Source of the DNA: Trichobilharzia regenti
Lineage: Eukaryota > Platyhelminthes > Trematoda > Strigeidida > Schistosomatidae
Direction: 5' to 3'
Assembly: GCA_944472135.2 (NCBI GenBank)
Contig: OX235262.1
Coordinates: 64,232,887-64,296,886, forward strand
Length of the DNA: 64,000 nt
Shown one piece after another: positions 54,001-62,659 of this stretch. The notes under the pieces are model-generated. The model had not been told where the DNA came from. It did not search any database and saw nothing but the letters and a program-made list of their open reading frames with translations. The position numbers were made by a program, and so were the translations under genes. How positions within the stretch are numbered: the stretch's first letter is position 1; each line of letters starts with the position of its first letter.

Positions 54001-55756
54001 ATTTGTATTCATTATTTTTATATGTAATACAAAGTACCGTATTTCAGACAAATTCTGTGCTCTGGATTTTATGCGTAATCCAAGCGTCTGGTTTATTTGA
54101 TCTAAAGCTCAGCTGTTAATTATCGTTCCAGATTTTATTAAAGTAATTAATAGGGCTGTAAATTTTAATAATAATAATAATCTACTTTATTCTAAAAACA
54201 GTACTTATAATACAGAATGGAATTCTCAGCATTTGTCACAATATTGCATCTGATTTACTTAAAATATAAATAAAATTAAAAATTAAAACAAAAGTAACCA
54301 GAGGAATTTGTCCACGTTTGCGATATAAAGTCAAAAATATTCGAAGCACGAATTGAGATCACTAAATATAATAATGATAAAAATAATAACAGTGAGTTTG
54401 TTTCAAACAGTATTGGCCATTCAGTTTGGAAATTTTAGCATGTTATTATAAAGTATTGTTGATATAGCATAGTGAGGAAAAATACAAAATTAACAGTAGT
54501 AACACAGCTTAAACGATGTTCACACTTATGAAAAATAAATAAATAAAACAAAAAATTGAGAGGATTGTAAATATAAGAAATAAAATAACAATAAAGTTTG
54601 GTAGTGTAAGGGTGGAGTAAATGGTTTATTTATTAGTGCAAAGAAGGTTAGTTAGTTCATGTCTGACACCATTTTCATCACATAAAGTACGTATCAAATA
54701 TGGTATAGTGGAATTTTTATACTTAGACGTACGTGCATAAATTCTTCTGAAAAGACTTCTTGTTTGCCTGTGGAGACACAAGGTTGGAGCTGCGGGTAAA
54801 GTGGGTGCTCAGAGTCTGACAAAATTCCTTTAGCAAATTTGCTACATGACACCAAGTGCCTATCAGTGACAATGTCAAGGATGTGGCCCAATGGAATACC
54901 ACTCGTCCTACTGACAGTCTTCAGAGTTCTACGAAGTGTGACACATTCTTTTTTAAGCAATCCAGGAAAGAACCAGGGTGAATAGTAAAGAAGAATAGGT
55001 CAAATACACTAGTTGACAAACTGTAAGAGGAGTGGTTGGGTTATGCTTGAGTGCCTCAACTTCTTAATGTAAAAAGTCAGATGAAATATTCTTTTAGAAA
55101 TCGCTAAGAGATGGGAAGACCAGGACAGGTCAGAAGAAAGAATTAATCCAAGATACTTAACTTCAGACTTGATTTGTATATCAGTATCATCAATTTTGCA
55201 AGGGTCATAGAAACCAATGGCTTCATTTAACTTTCGTTTACATCGGAAACTGAGATTGACAGTCTGACATTTGGAAGGATTTAGTTTAAGGCCGTTAGAC
55301 GAATACCATTGCTAACTCCTGATAGAAAGCTGTTCATTTTAGTACAGTCAAGCTAGGAGTTAACAGACGTTGAAATAGTTAGATCATCGGCATACTTAAC
55401 AAAGTTCATTTCATCAGAGTGAGTACTGTAGCACTTTGCTTTCATGACAAACTAAATTTATAGTTCAGATTAATAGTAACAGTAATCTATTTACGCAATA
55501 TCAGACTGTTGATTGTTTGATACAGTAGACCTCAGACTTTTATTGCATTTCTCTACAAAAACTGGTAATGGTATTCTTTATCTCTTTCTACCCACTAGAG
55601 TCACCAGATCCACAAACAAATCTGGAGAAATGTAGACAAGATCCAGAGTGCAGTAAACAATACGTTGAATGTGCCTATGCCAAATTAAACGAATGCAATG
55701 ATGAGATGAGTAAAGAAGTTAAGAAACAATTAAAATCTTTCGGTTCAACAAATTAA
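42062..55756 (+). CDS. Small secreted six-cysteine protein, two exons
   Basis: Exon 1 (42062-42185) encodes a signal peptide (MMIKLMLTLLFCFSITANS) and the first mature residues, ending at donor GTAAGT in phase 1. Exon 2 (55599-55756) follows a pyrimidine-rich acceptor ('ctttctacccactag') in the matching phase and ends at a TAA. The joined product is 93 residues with six mature cysteines (24, 34, 53, 59, 66, 74), enough for three disulfides, in an acidic/basic-rich helix-like body. It would be secreted or stored in vesicles. I do not recognise the family; schistosomes make many such small secreted proteins. Additional exons may be hidden in the 13.4-kb intron, and the pairing rests on phase, strand and a shared cysteine-rich nature. 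An 'aataaa' lies at about 55898. Confidence 0.55.
42270..42850 (-). pseudogene. RTE-like LINE 3' end
   Basis: The frame 42407-42847 reads 'TDQKPGGRVTKNISNSLLQT', 'INCLRCILKIKLPGQKESPK' and 'RRKWRWIGHSLRRP', the canonical C-terminus of RTE-type ORFs in schistosomes. The 3' untranslated end 'gaagccctatgttccactagg' (minus strand, about 42300-42330) is shared with the SINE tails, and (ATT)n follows at 42275. It lies in the long intron. Confidence 0.85.
43156..43197 (-). ncRNA. Hammerhead ribozyme, PLE type (copy 1)
   Basis: Minus strand: stem I TGCG...CGCA, core CTGAAGA, stem II GTCG...CGAT after one T, core GAA, loopless palindromic stem III AGCT, cleavage position T followed by CGCA. The core residues of the type I hammerhead are all present. 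Known PLE ribozymes have such short palindromic stems III and are thought to work as dimers. The 42-nt sequence is identical to copy 2. Confidence 0.75.
43419..43886 (-). pseudogene. Penelope-like GIY-YIG endonuclease fragment
   Basis: The 155-codon frame contains 'NIIYKINCNNCEKHYIDQSG' and 'RPLRLRIHEHKLAVKRHD', the GIY-YIG pattern with the paired cysteines used by PLEs; the third motif residue is changed (YID). The N-terminal part corresponds to the linker after the RT thumb. It continues with a frame shift into 43241-43555. Not functional alone. Confidence 0.75.
44014..44055 (+). ncRNA. Hammerhead ribozyme, PLE type (copy 2)
   Basis: TGCG (44014-44017), CTGAAGA (44018-44024), T, GTCG (44026-44029), loop, CGAT (44040-44043), GAA (44044-44046), AGCT (44047-44050), T (44051), CGCA (44052-44055). 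Every conserved core position is intact, with an NUH-type cleavage site (CTT). Identical to copy 1, in the opposite orientation. Confidence 0.78.
44128..45310 (-). pseudogene. Penelope-like element, N-terminal half
   Basis: Minus strand: terminal repeat (45310-45010), then a 113-codon frame (44665-45006) with 'YLRLRAAVPTTVRNRIESLK' and a basic coiled-coil-like stretch ending 'HIRCEIEQLKQKL', then beyond a break 'NLSTHILSPTEISVLEKGLN' and 'LKNLKNNKDIVIKNSEKGTI'. These correspond to the PLE N-terminal region leading to the RT fingers (usual form 'LSKGLNF...' and 'DKG'). It then stops at a second terminal-repeat piece (44128-44220). The catalytic domains are absent. Confidence 0.7.
45375..45670. 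repeat. ~140-bp palindrome at PLE start
   Basis: 45375-45513 is the near-perfect reverse complement of about 45539-45670, separated by roughly 25 bases around 45514-45538. Both arms derive from PLE coding sequence just after the YVDD motif. The structure would extrude as a long hairpin. Confidence 0.8.
45530..46420 (+). pseudogene. Penelope-like element RT C-terminus and GIY-YIG
   Basis: 'WRYVDDTFTVLR' (RT motif C) at 45530-45565, then after a frame shift the 160-codon frame 45601-46083 with 'LDCNVKRKEDGKLNTSVYRK' and 'PTHSNRYLDFRSSHP' (PLE thumb), 'LSDRAQKLSSTKGNLGQELI', then a poly-Asn/Asp stretch coded by AAT/GAT triplets (45936-46080). After a stop comes 'DCQVKYIGQTSRTGAVRLEE' (GIY-YIG). 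Stops and shifts break it. Its terminal-repeat sequence lies at 47050-47420. Confidence 0.8.
46420..46985. other. PLE 3' part, AT-rich
   Basis: Sequence between the endonuclease remnant and the hammerhead. A (TTA)n-type stretch covers 46560-46650, and the frames here are low-complexity. Confidence 0.45.
46988..47032 (+). ncRNA. Hammerhead-like motif with 20-nt palindromic stem III
   Basis: CAG (46988-46990), CTGACGA (46991-46997), a weak stem II of eight bases, GAA (47006-47008), a 20-nt self-complementary segment (47009-47028), C (47029), then CTG (47030-47032) closing stem I. The core letters are intact. Stem I is only three pairs before mismatches and stem II is minimal, so activity is uncertain. 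Confidence 0.45.
47050..47423 (+). repeat. Penelope-type terminal repeat
   Basis: Reverse complement of 45010-45310 (47050-47340) and of 44128-44217 (47333-47423), including 'ggacagttttaaaatctaat'-like and 'cagatatctggaaaattcta' blocks. It ends directly before the reading frame at 47422. Confidence 0.75.
47422..47757 (+). CDS. Possible 3' gene fragment with 42-bp intron
   Basis: A 63-base first segment (47422-47484) ends at a consensus donor (TTAC|GTAAGT), and a 231-base last segment (47527-47757) starts after 'tttttcaaacag'. Both are in phase 0 and the 42-bp intron is schistosome-sized. The second segment codes 76 residues of balanced composition ('HFRGCQTASSKPVNNPSVYC', 'SIDFDEISSSQYVNISCLES'). 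The frame also reads through the intron, so splicing is not required. The ATG sits at the edge of a PLE terminal repeat, so the true upstream exon may be elsewhere or the gene may be nested in the secreted-protein intron. No family recognised. Confidence 0.4.
   Translation: MERKCGLVLFSHSIILSVFCYVSMLLHFRLSFFKQVDFDVSVNISPLLQMNNDSSKKKSHFRGCQTASSKPVNNPSVYCRSYSIDFDEISSSQYVNISCLESSEYLMSQKL
47760..48115. other. No feature recognised
   Basis: AT-rich sequence after the 47757 stop. No poly(A) signal I could defend. Confidence 0.35.
48120..48400. mobile_element. Head-to-head pair of hammerhead-type SINEs, decayed
   Basis: Same architecture as 34620-34935: a minus copy (tail near 48125) and a plus copy (tail near 48400), meeting around 48240. 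The B-box 'gagttcaatccc' is visible in the plus copy. The ribozyme blocks ('aagataggatgaaacatcta' and, minus, 'ctgatgtagagtcccgagc') are damaged. Confidence 0.55.
48405..49155. other. No feature recognised
   Basis: AT-rich intronic sequence without supported exons. Confidence 0.4.
49160..49365 (-). mobile_element. tRNA-derived SINE
   Basis: The minus strand starts 'gggtcggtgtttcagtggta' (A box), has an altered B box near 'agaattctattcccgg' and ends with 'aaatcctatgttccactgag', the RTE-like tail. Same family as 11311-11535. Confidence 0.7.
49638..49678 (-). ncRNA. Sm-alpha hammerhead, core mutated
   Basis: Minus strand: stem I CCGG...CTGG, core ATGACGA instead of CTGACGA, GAA, palindromic stem III ATGCGCAT, C, CTGG. 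The first core residue (C3), essential for catalysis, is A, so this copy should be inactive. Confidence 0.7.
49902..49955 (+). ncRNA. Sm-alpha hammerhead ribozyme, core intact
   Basis: Stem I CCAG (49910-49913) with CTGG (49947-49950) plus two further G-C pairs across an internal loop; core CTGACGA (49914-49920); stem II GCCC/GGAC around loop CAAATA (one mismatch); GAA (49935-49937); palindromic stem III ATGCGCAT (49938-49945); C46 before the cleavage point, in an ATC context. The pattern follows the well-studied Schistosoma hammerhead, including the stem I internal loop that docks with the stem II loop. Confidence 0.85.
49990..50320. other. No feature recognised
   Basis: AT-rich intronic sequence. 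Confidence 0.4.
50325..50845 (+). pseudogene. Jockey/CR1-type LINE C-terminal remnant
   Basis: The plus-strand reading gives 'LNQLVNTAVNRHIDSRKKLV', 'LSDLKNPLFTQLSPCISSS' and 'TTKYKNSVIPYLVHIL', aligning with 40077-40562 in the opposite orientation, with stops. The tail 'tgctgaaaattccatatttg' and (TTA)-rich end near 50845 mark the 3' end. Confidence 0.8.
50850..51600. other. Mostly unassigned; tRNA-like head at 51205-51290, PLE repeat at 51455-51530
   Basis: 'gacccagtggattaagtact' and 'gggtccgaatccc' resemble an A and B box of the inverted-pair SINEs. 'gacagattcagcgaagagaa' (51478-51500) is the inverted counterpart of 53300-53345 and marks the start of the PLE that follows. Confidence 0.5.
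51605..52930 (+). pseudogene. Penelope-like element, interrupted by an LTR
   Basis: The frame from 51627 reads 'RRSDGSLQRSIYRKPTWNGQ' (PLE thumb), a linker, then 'SMCVYKFTCSCGASYIGRTK' and 'SEHYPVWLAKGQ' (complete GIY-YIG motifs with cysteines), then 'SILEHLVNSAHV', where the 481-bp LTR enters. After it, 'SSFKIIYKVKSVGTKGVRFR' and 'PELCIQKKNLSSLLFYLG' finish the protein, as in 31225-31685 and 37681-38034. The RT palm is absent. Inverted ends lie at 51455-51530 and 53280-53370. Confidence 0.85.
52266..52746 (-). mobile_element. Solo LTR in PLE, 4-bp target duplication (CGTA)
   Basis: The insertion starts 'tgtaggggac' and ends 'tacgtactccaca'. CGTA lies on both sides (52262-52265, 52747-52750). 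The flanking PLE reading ('NSAHV' before, 'HVAPPESSF' after) resumes in frame across one repeat. On the minus strand it begins 'tgtggagta', like the LTR at 8452 ('tgtggagtcc'), so both may belong to related Gypsy families. Confidence 0.85.
52935..53760. other. PLE 3' flank and unassigned sequence
   Basis: 53265-53370 is the PLE terminal repeat, with a degraded hammerhead-like 'ctctgaagatgattttgtcgg' and 'gaaaattttc'. The remainder is AT-rich without exons. Confidence 0.45.
53765..53990 (+). mobile_element. tRNA-derived SINE
   Basis: A box 'atcggtggttcaatggcac', B box 'gtggttcgattcc', body 'ggctagcaaccccacctgg', tail 'ttttatgttccatttagaac'. Same family as 11311-11535. Confidence 0.85.
54160..55435 (-). 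pseudogene. Jockey/CR1-type LINE with repeated 3' tails
   Basis: On the minus strand, 'NFVKYADDLTISTSVNS' (motif C) near 55360-55420, 'NGLKLNPSKCQTV' near 55260-55310, then the frame 54694-54960 with 'LRRTLKTVSRTSGIPLGHIL' and 'CSKFAKGILSDSEHPLYPQL'. Stops break it. Two 3' tail copies are present (54365-54470 and 54160-54260), each ending in (TAA)n-like repeats, so a second, very short copy abuts the first. Confidence 0.8.
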
Positions 55757-55759
55757 TTA

Positions 55760-58700
55760 ATTCGTGTACATTAACGTTTAAAAAAACAGAAACAATCTCT
55801 AATACTAACCGACAAGACAGTAGAATTTAGTAGTGTTTTAAATATTATATTAAAGAAGACTTATTTATTCCTATCTTTATGATAAATTCACTGTAGAATA
55901 AATAATAGTATTAGTTTAAAGCCCTTAAAAAGAATGCTTTAATTACCCTTTTCGTCTACAATGTACAATTAAACCAAATACATCAGTGAAGTGATAGTTC
56001 GTTAAAAAAAAATATAATCTCTGGATCCGTTACATAACCTCAAGTATAACCAATGCTCACAAGTCATTTATAGTGAAATCGATCCTCCATCTGCAGTAGC
56101 TGATACTTTCTCAAAATGTAAGCTTAGAGAACATAAGAAACATTACAAGTAACTACTGTCCCATGTATAAAACGTTATCATCATGATGAAGCAAATAGTG
56201 TACCAATACACTTTCTAGTCTGACTGAGATTCAGCACAGGGCTTTGCATTGAAGTGTAGCACTTCAAGTTGCCACATCCCATGTAGCCCAAAATGTAGGA
56301 AAGAAAGAAATTCAAAAGAACTATAATGAGCTGTAATGTACCGGAGAAAGAATAGTAACAGAGTAAAGCATGAGGACCTAACACATCTCGAAGATTAGAA
56401 AAAGTGAATGCATCTGATCCACTGAGAACGATTTTTAACCATGTCAGTGACAACCTCCGTGCATTCGTTTTTATCATCTCAAGGACGCAAACCAAGAGGC
56501 CGACACTTCTCCACGTGGTTCGACCACCCTAACTAGTTTCAAAGCTAATCTTATTTCAGCTAATATTGCTCGACGAAGGCGATAGTTTGTCATGCGTTAC
56601 ATGTGCCCTAGCTAACTCAATCGATGTAGCCTCACAACCTCATCGACGAACTAGACCTCCTTGTCTGAGAGATAGAACACAGCATCTGCCTCATAACCAA
56701 AAAGAAGGACGGCGGGAACTGCTTTGCAGTACGCACATCCATTGATCAATAATCAGATGTCACTACACTAGAGATGACGTGTTTTGGTAAATGACACACG
56801 TGACTTTTATATAGGAGCTGGGATTTCGTTAGCAATCAGTCAGTTAGACATGATGCAACTTTCTTGTGCTACTGAAGATGAGTATCGGAAGTGATTTTCA
56901 GTGTGCACGCAAACATATAAAGATGTGAGGGCTCAGGTTGTTGTGATTTTTGTTAACGAAGAAAGTCTACAGAACTAAGCAAATGATCAAAATCTTGAGG
57001 ATAATTTTATATTAACTGAAATCTGCAGTCACTGATTTTCCCTTGAGGAGCACACTTCTTTACGTAGCTCTGAGAAGCATTCAAAACTTCATATATTAGT
57101 ATCATTTCGCTTGGGCTGACACTGTATCAGTAGAAAACTGTTTGACACGACTGAAATCCCCACTCACTGTTAGCAGGCGTACGTCCACACACCCTACTGA
57201 CACATTTACCAGTAGAATTGTATACATCTGCATTTCTAGCTACCCAGGGGCTCAACTAAACACGAGTTATTTTAAGGGTAATATTTATAACGGAGCAGAT
57301 AACTTTCTTATAGCAAATTTTTTCCATGCAAATACAATAGTTCATAAGGAAGCGTTACACCCACAATGATGAGTAAATTTAGGGGTATATACTTTATATT
57401 GCATTAGTGGCCACCTAGTCCTCTTAAATGTCATTAGGCAACACAATCGGGTTGCCAATACTGCCGTCTATTTCCCAATGTATAGACTAATATCTGTTAG
57501 TCAAATGTGTGTACTAACTACGACGAAACTACTGAACACTGTGACACACTTTCATTTCTGATATCATAGGTCAGCTGGCAAGAACTCAATCACGCCAAAC
57601 ATATGTATCTTGAGAGACACACTTATTGTGTGATGGTTGATGACGCGCCCAGTTACGCAGATTGCACTGGGTTCTCAAGCTAATCTAGTGATAATGCTCA
57701 TGACTTAGGAAATCACTGACAGTGTTCCAATCTCAGAGAGGGTGTGAATTTCCTCAAAGTAACACAAACGCCCTGAGGAATGTTAACAATCACAAAACCC
57801 ACTCTTAGAGATTTCCGTAGTTTAAATAATACCACCTAAAGCCATGAGATCAAAGTGAATAGATAAAAGAACTAATTCAGTTAACCTTAATCAGAAGAGA
57901 AATTTGCTCGGTGAGCTGAAATGAAATGGCCCATCTACAGAGGCCTAGAATTTGTTTGTATTTCCTACAGAACAACATTTAAGTAGTGAATGTCCTCGAA
58001 GGTTTATCGATAGAAGCGTAAGGAAACAAATCGTAGTATCAAAGAATTTGTGTTTCAAAGCATATATAATGACGGCAGTATTAAAAAGACGTCTATATGA
58101 GTACATCAAAATCACTTCCTACGATGGTAACTTAAGCATAATGCATTGAAACAAAATATGCTGCGGCAATGTGTGAGGGATAAAATACCCCTTACATTTT
58201 CATCTATTATTTACAATGCTCCCATAGATCTAGTTACGTTTGAGGTTGTGAGTTCTACAGAAACGTGTAATTGGACATTATGGTCAATGCAAGATTAGTG
58301 CGGGACAACAGAATAATCCATTTGAGAACAGTTTTCGGAACCAGGTCATTCAATCTTCGATGATTTATGCTCTAGTGTTACCTACAGCACTTCACTTTAC
58401 TTAAAACACTCACATAACCACATAGACACACACACACCAATCTTTCGACTGATTGAAACGGTCTTGCTTAGATAGTAAGTCGGACATAGGTTCCTGCCAG
58501 AATTCGGGCGGTGCGAAGCACACATCGTACTTGCAGGGATAGGGTTAAAATCAATCTTTTCAAAAGTCTACGTATGCATATTAAGAAACACATAACCTGC
58601 TTTATTACTCTACATCAGTTAAATTGAACAAAATACATTATTCTTAACACGAATTTGCAATATTTTATTAAGTCTCAATGTAACAGAAATAAATGCAGCA

Positions 58701-58793
58701 GGAGTCAAGATAAGCAAGTTATTAAGAGTAATATTACAAAATCAACAATACGCCTTCAAATTTACAATCACAATAAGATGTATTTTGAAAGGG

Positions 58794-58827
<34 letters not shown>

Positions 58828-58880
58828 AATAATCATGATTTCAAGTTATATTTTCGAACAAGTACATCTTATCATTTTAC
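55760..58880. other. Intergenic; no gene recognised
   Basis: 3' flank of the secreted-protein gene, then sequence with somewhat higher G+C (56400-57800) but no convincing exon. Frames at 56181-56495 (-), 57142-57369 (+) and 57952-58149 (+) carry no motif and lack splice support. A (TA)n run lies at 58798-58825. Confidence 0.4.
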
Positions 58881-58884
58881 TTGA

Positions 58885-61345
58885 TTAGCCTGTAACAACC
58901 TCAAGTTCAGTTCCATCGGATAATCTTCGCAAATCTGCTTCACAACGAACAATTGTGTTAGGCAATTTACGAACTTTTTTAATTTCTTCAGGCCTGATAT
59001 TTAATTCCTTAGAAATTATTTGAAGAAAATAAGGATAATCGCATGTTTTGGTAGGAGCTTCAAATTCATAGAAATCTTCTTCCTCCGACTGTGCTAATCT
59101 AACCTTAATATTGAAAGAAATGAAAACAAAATTAGAATATTTATCAACCTGCATACATTTACGTGGATATACACTGAGAAAATATTTGTAGAGCATTATG
59201 TTGCAGGTGAAAACCAGTGACAAAGACAGATTTTGGTGGACTGTGTTGGCGACGCAATGATAAAATGCCCATTAGCCATGAGGGAGGTCCGGATTCGATC
59301 CCCGAGTGACGTACTTTTAACCTCTACTAGCCGGTGGTAAGCGCGTAAAAGATTAAAGGTTGGGCATAAGACTAGCAACTCCAACCATTAAATAACAGCA
59401 GTGATGCTACTAAAACTTCAAAGCTTCAGGCTTAACGCTCTGTGTTCTGATTAGAAAACAAGGAATGAAAGAAACGCATTTAAACGGCTGGTAGTACTGT
59501 TGAAAGCCTGATGTCTGGGAAAGCTTTGTTCAACAAGCAACAAACTTAGTTAGAGCATTATCTAGCTGGGGAAAATTTATTATAGCAACAAACAAGAATT
59601 TAACAGTGGGTTTCTGAAACAAGAACTTGTGAAAATTATCTAGACAGAGATTGAGCCATAAATGGCACACATTCTAAGAAGCTGAGTTTGTACGAAGCTT
59701 TCCTCCATCATAATTAGTATCTGTCCAGTGACATTAAAAATGTCGCCTGCCAGCTTATTCTTTCTCAGAAATCAACAAATTTCAGACTAGCTGTTGCAAA
59801 ACGCTTCCCCTTCATAAACGCTTCACAAGAATTACCAGTGTTTAATCATTTCTATCAACAAGACCATTCATGATTTTAATGCCTCTTTAGTCTGAATAAT
59901 GATTTGTTGTATTCATGTAGGAAGTTTCAGGTGAATAGAGTATTTAGGTGACAAACACTAATAGATTTGAGTTCTTTAAGTTCTGATTTTCTCATATCTG
60001 TTGCTCACTTTAAAGGAAAACTCATCAGTTACTTCCCAACTTGCGCTACCTTGAGCGTAAGTCAAAAATTCGGCTGCCCGTCAGAGAGCATGTGTACTGC
60101 ACTCTGTCCTACTTTACACACATGCAAATATATGGGAAGACTACAGTTGCTGCTGTTTCATAGATCACATCAAGCAGAGCAAAAGGCAAAGGTTAAGAGG
60201 TAAGTCGGCGGACAAATTTATGTTTGAATTCCGCTCCACCTACTAACATGTGAGCAGCTAGTCCTAGCCCTCGCACAAAAGGTATGGCTTATTAGTAACT
60301 ACATGCAAGTGCGATTTGTTGAAGATAGCTCAAAACGTACATTTGAAATACAACTTAGCCACGTATGAAACAGTGAGATGAACTGAAACAAAACCTAAAA
60401 CCTTATGAAGTTTCTTATATAATACTGTTTAAAATGGAGAATATCCTTATAATGCTTATTTTAGGAGTTTTATATAATGTAACACCCTCAATGGAAGAAA
60501 ACAAATTCCATTTCAGTAATCTAGTCGTTTTTTTATGTGTAACTAGGAAACTTAAATGCAACTCTCCATCCTTCCTTATTTACAATTAACGGAACAAAAA
60601 ACGTGAAAATTTTTGTTACATATCCCTCAACCTTAAAATCATGAAACTCTATATTCGCTAACTTCCTCTATCAAAGTTACATCTAAAGCGGAAGGAGAAT
60701 ACAATTTTACTAATTCTTCAGAATGAGACTAAACTACTGGGTATTACGTCACACAGAATCAGCTTAGACCTGTGCTCTTAGGCCAGACAAGATTTTATCA
60801 GACTACCTAGTATCCGCACAGCATTGGATATGATAACCTCCGACGATAGAGACCCAAGTTGCACATCTCAGCAGTAAGCGACATGAAAAAATACTCACTT
60901 TTATAATAGTTTCAGTGGGAAAATCAGCTTTCACAGGTTGATAACTTTCACTGGTCTTGATGTAGGGGAATGAGGGGTATTTTAAATAATTTGGAACGAA
61001 TGTACTCTGTAATGTTTCATCTTTAAAAACTTTAATAAACATTAAGAAACTGCTTACGCATTTCATGAGGCTTTTTTCCGTCATTTCTTTTAACATCCGG
61101 ATCAGCACCTTTGAATAACAAATAGTCAATAATAGACTGATGTTTTCTCGTGTATGCCCAATGAAGTGGTGTCATACCATTAACCTTATTCTGGTGATTG
61201 ATATTGGCCTTTGAAAAATTAATTTTAGTTATCAGAAAACGAATTACCCTACACCAAGATTTACTAGATTTACAACTTCTTCAAGAACTCCAACGCTGCA
61301 AGCTTCGTTCAATTTCTCGCCTAACTCAGACGGGTTTGTCATCAT
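58885..61345 (-). CDS. ANKRD40: ANKRD40-like ankyrin-repeat protein, four exons
   Basis: Exons on the minus strand: 61345-61253, 61208-61058, 61020-60899, 59103-58885. All junctions keep phase, with introns of 44, 37 and 1795 bp and GT/AG ends; the product is 194 residues. Residues 1-31 resemble the ANKRD40 N-terminus. Residues 32-80 hold an ankyrin repeat, 'NINHQNKVNGMTPLHWAYTR' followed by 'YLLFKGADPD'. Exon 3 has 'FVPNYLKYPSFPYIKT', equivalent to the 'FVPNYL..PAFPFIYT' block of animal ANKRD40. The last exon has 'EEIKKVRKLPNTIVRCEADL', matching the conserved C-terminal 'KIRKLPNTLLRKD' domain. It is about half the length of the human protein because the proline-rich middle is missing. The molecular function is poorly known; it is probably a protein-interaction adaptor. 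Confidence 0.92.
59228..59455 (+). mobile_element. tRNA-derived SINE in ANKRD40 intron 3
   Basis: 'gtgttggcgacgcaatgata' (A-box region), B box 'ggattcgatcccc', body 'aaggttgggcataagactag', tail 'gctctgtgttctgattag'. It is antisense to the host gene. Confidence 0.8.
59460..60890. other. Remainder of ANKRD40 intron 3
   Basis: No feature recognised. The 78-codon plus frame at 59967-60203 has no domain and lies antisense within the intron. Confidence 0.45.
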
Positions 61346-61805
61346 GAAAAATAACTAGGAAAATGCAGTTCTGAAAACAAAGATAAAAAAAATTAACCAA
61401 AAAATAAAATTTTAATGGCAATTAACTTGGTCAATTAGTTGTTAGAAACACCCTTATACAAGTCACTGCATCAGAATGTCGTCTTTATGCAGACATTTGA
61501 AACCAATTTTTAATATTATTGGTGGCGTGAGACATACAAATAAGACTTACACTTTTACCTCAGGAAATGGACCCAATTTATTACACTAAACAAAATAAAA
61601 CAAAAGAACCTATGAAACTGCGGTGATGAGAATGTGAAACAAATGTAGAATACTAGTTTGTTCCCAAAAAAAATCTCAAGGTATTACAGAACGTGCTAAG
61701 TCTGCAGGCAAAAACACGATACATCCACCGATGCCAGTGTATACTTGCTACCTCAGTGGATTGATTTGCTTGTTTACAACCATAAGTATATTTCAATAAA
61801 AATAA

Positions 61806-61939
61806 CCCAGCTAGCATTTTTTTCGGGCGCATTGAAGACTTTTTTGGGCAAAAACTTCGGGTAGATCTACTTACGTGGGACAGTGTCCGAAGTCTGCCCC
61901 CAAATGTCTGCAATGCGCCCGAAAAAAAAGCTAGCTGGG
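61806..61939. mobile_element. Palindromic MITE-like element, copy 1
   Basis: The 134-bp element has ends 'cccagctagc' / 'gctagctggg' continuing inward as 'tttcgggcgcattg' / 'caatgcgcccgaaa', so nearly the whole sequence folds back. The centre 'gggtagatctacttacgtgg' is unpaired. It lies 460 bases upstream of the ANKRD40 start. The target duplication is uncertain (AA/AA or AAAAT). Confidence 0.8.
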
Positions 61940-61944
61940 AAAAT

Positions 61945-62425
61945 GAGGGTTCACTATTGCGTCCTATCCACTTGGAATCAACAATATTCATGTACAGACG
62001 TATTAACAACACTTTGTCTGAGTTTTTATGACATATGCTGTAACATTTACAGCTACAAGCAGGTTCCTAAATAGGAATAACGGACGTGATGTTATTAATC
62101 AAACAACCAGATAAGCCCAAGCGAAATACGTGTAATAGTAATTGCACTCCAATAAATTCATCACAGCACTAACCAAAGGTGGATTTTAGTTTATTTCCAT
62201 CAGGTAAACACACGTCAACTGAACTGTTCACATACACACATCGCAACGTAGCGGCACAGTTGAAATCCGAACTCACACAATTCAATACCCACTATCCGTC
62301 TTGCGATTCACATTGAGATTCAGATGACAAGGATAGAAGGCTCTTCTGACCTATGTTAATCCTTGCCAAATATATCTCTTCAGAGATCCAGTTTCTCTTT
62401 GAAAGCGTTCACCGATGGAGATAAT
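61945..62425. other. No feature recognised between MITE copies
   Basis: AT-rich sequence with no supported exon. Confidence 0.4.
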
Positions 62426-62429
62426 ACTA

Positions 62430-62626
62430 CCCAGCTAGCATTTTTTCGGGCGAGTTGCAAACTTTTGGGGGCAGACTTTGGGCGCATTGCAGATATTTTG
62501 GGGTAGAATTCGGGCAAATTGCAAACCTTTTGGGGCAGACTTCGGGACACTGTCCCACGTAAGTAGATCTACCCGAAGTTTTTGCCCCAAAAAGTCTGCA
62601 ATGCGCCCGAAAAACTGCTAGCTGGG
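62430..62626. mobile_element. Palindromic MITE-like element, copy 2
   Basis: The 197-bp element has the same 'cccagctagc' ends, TA (or TACT) on both flanks, and the centre in the opposite orientation to copy 1. One arm is expanded by tandem units of the type 'ttttggggcagacttcggg'. Confidence 0.8.
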
Positions 62627-62659
62627 TACTGAATCAGGTAAGGAGCTCCACTCGTTGAC

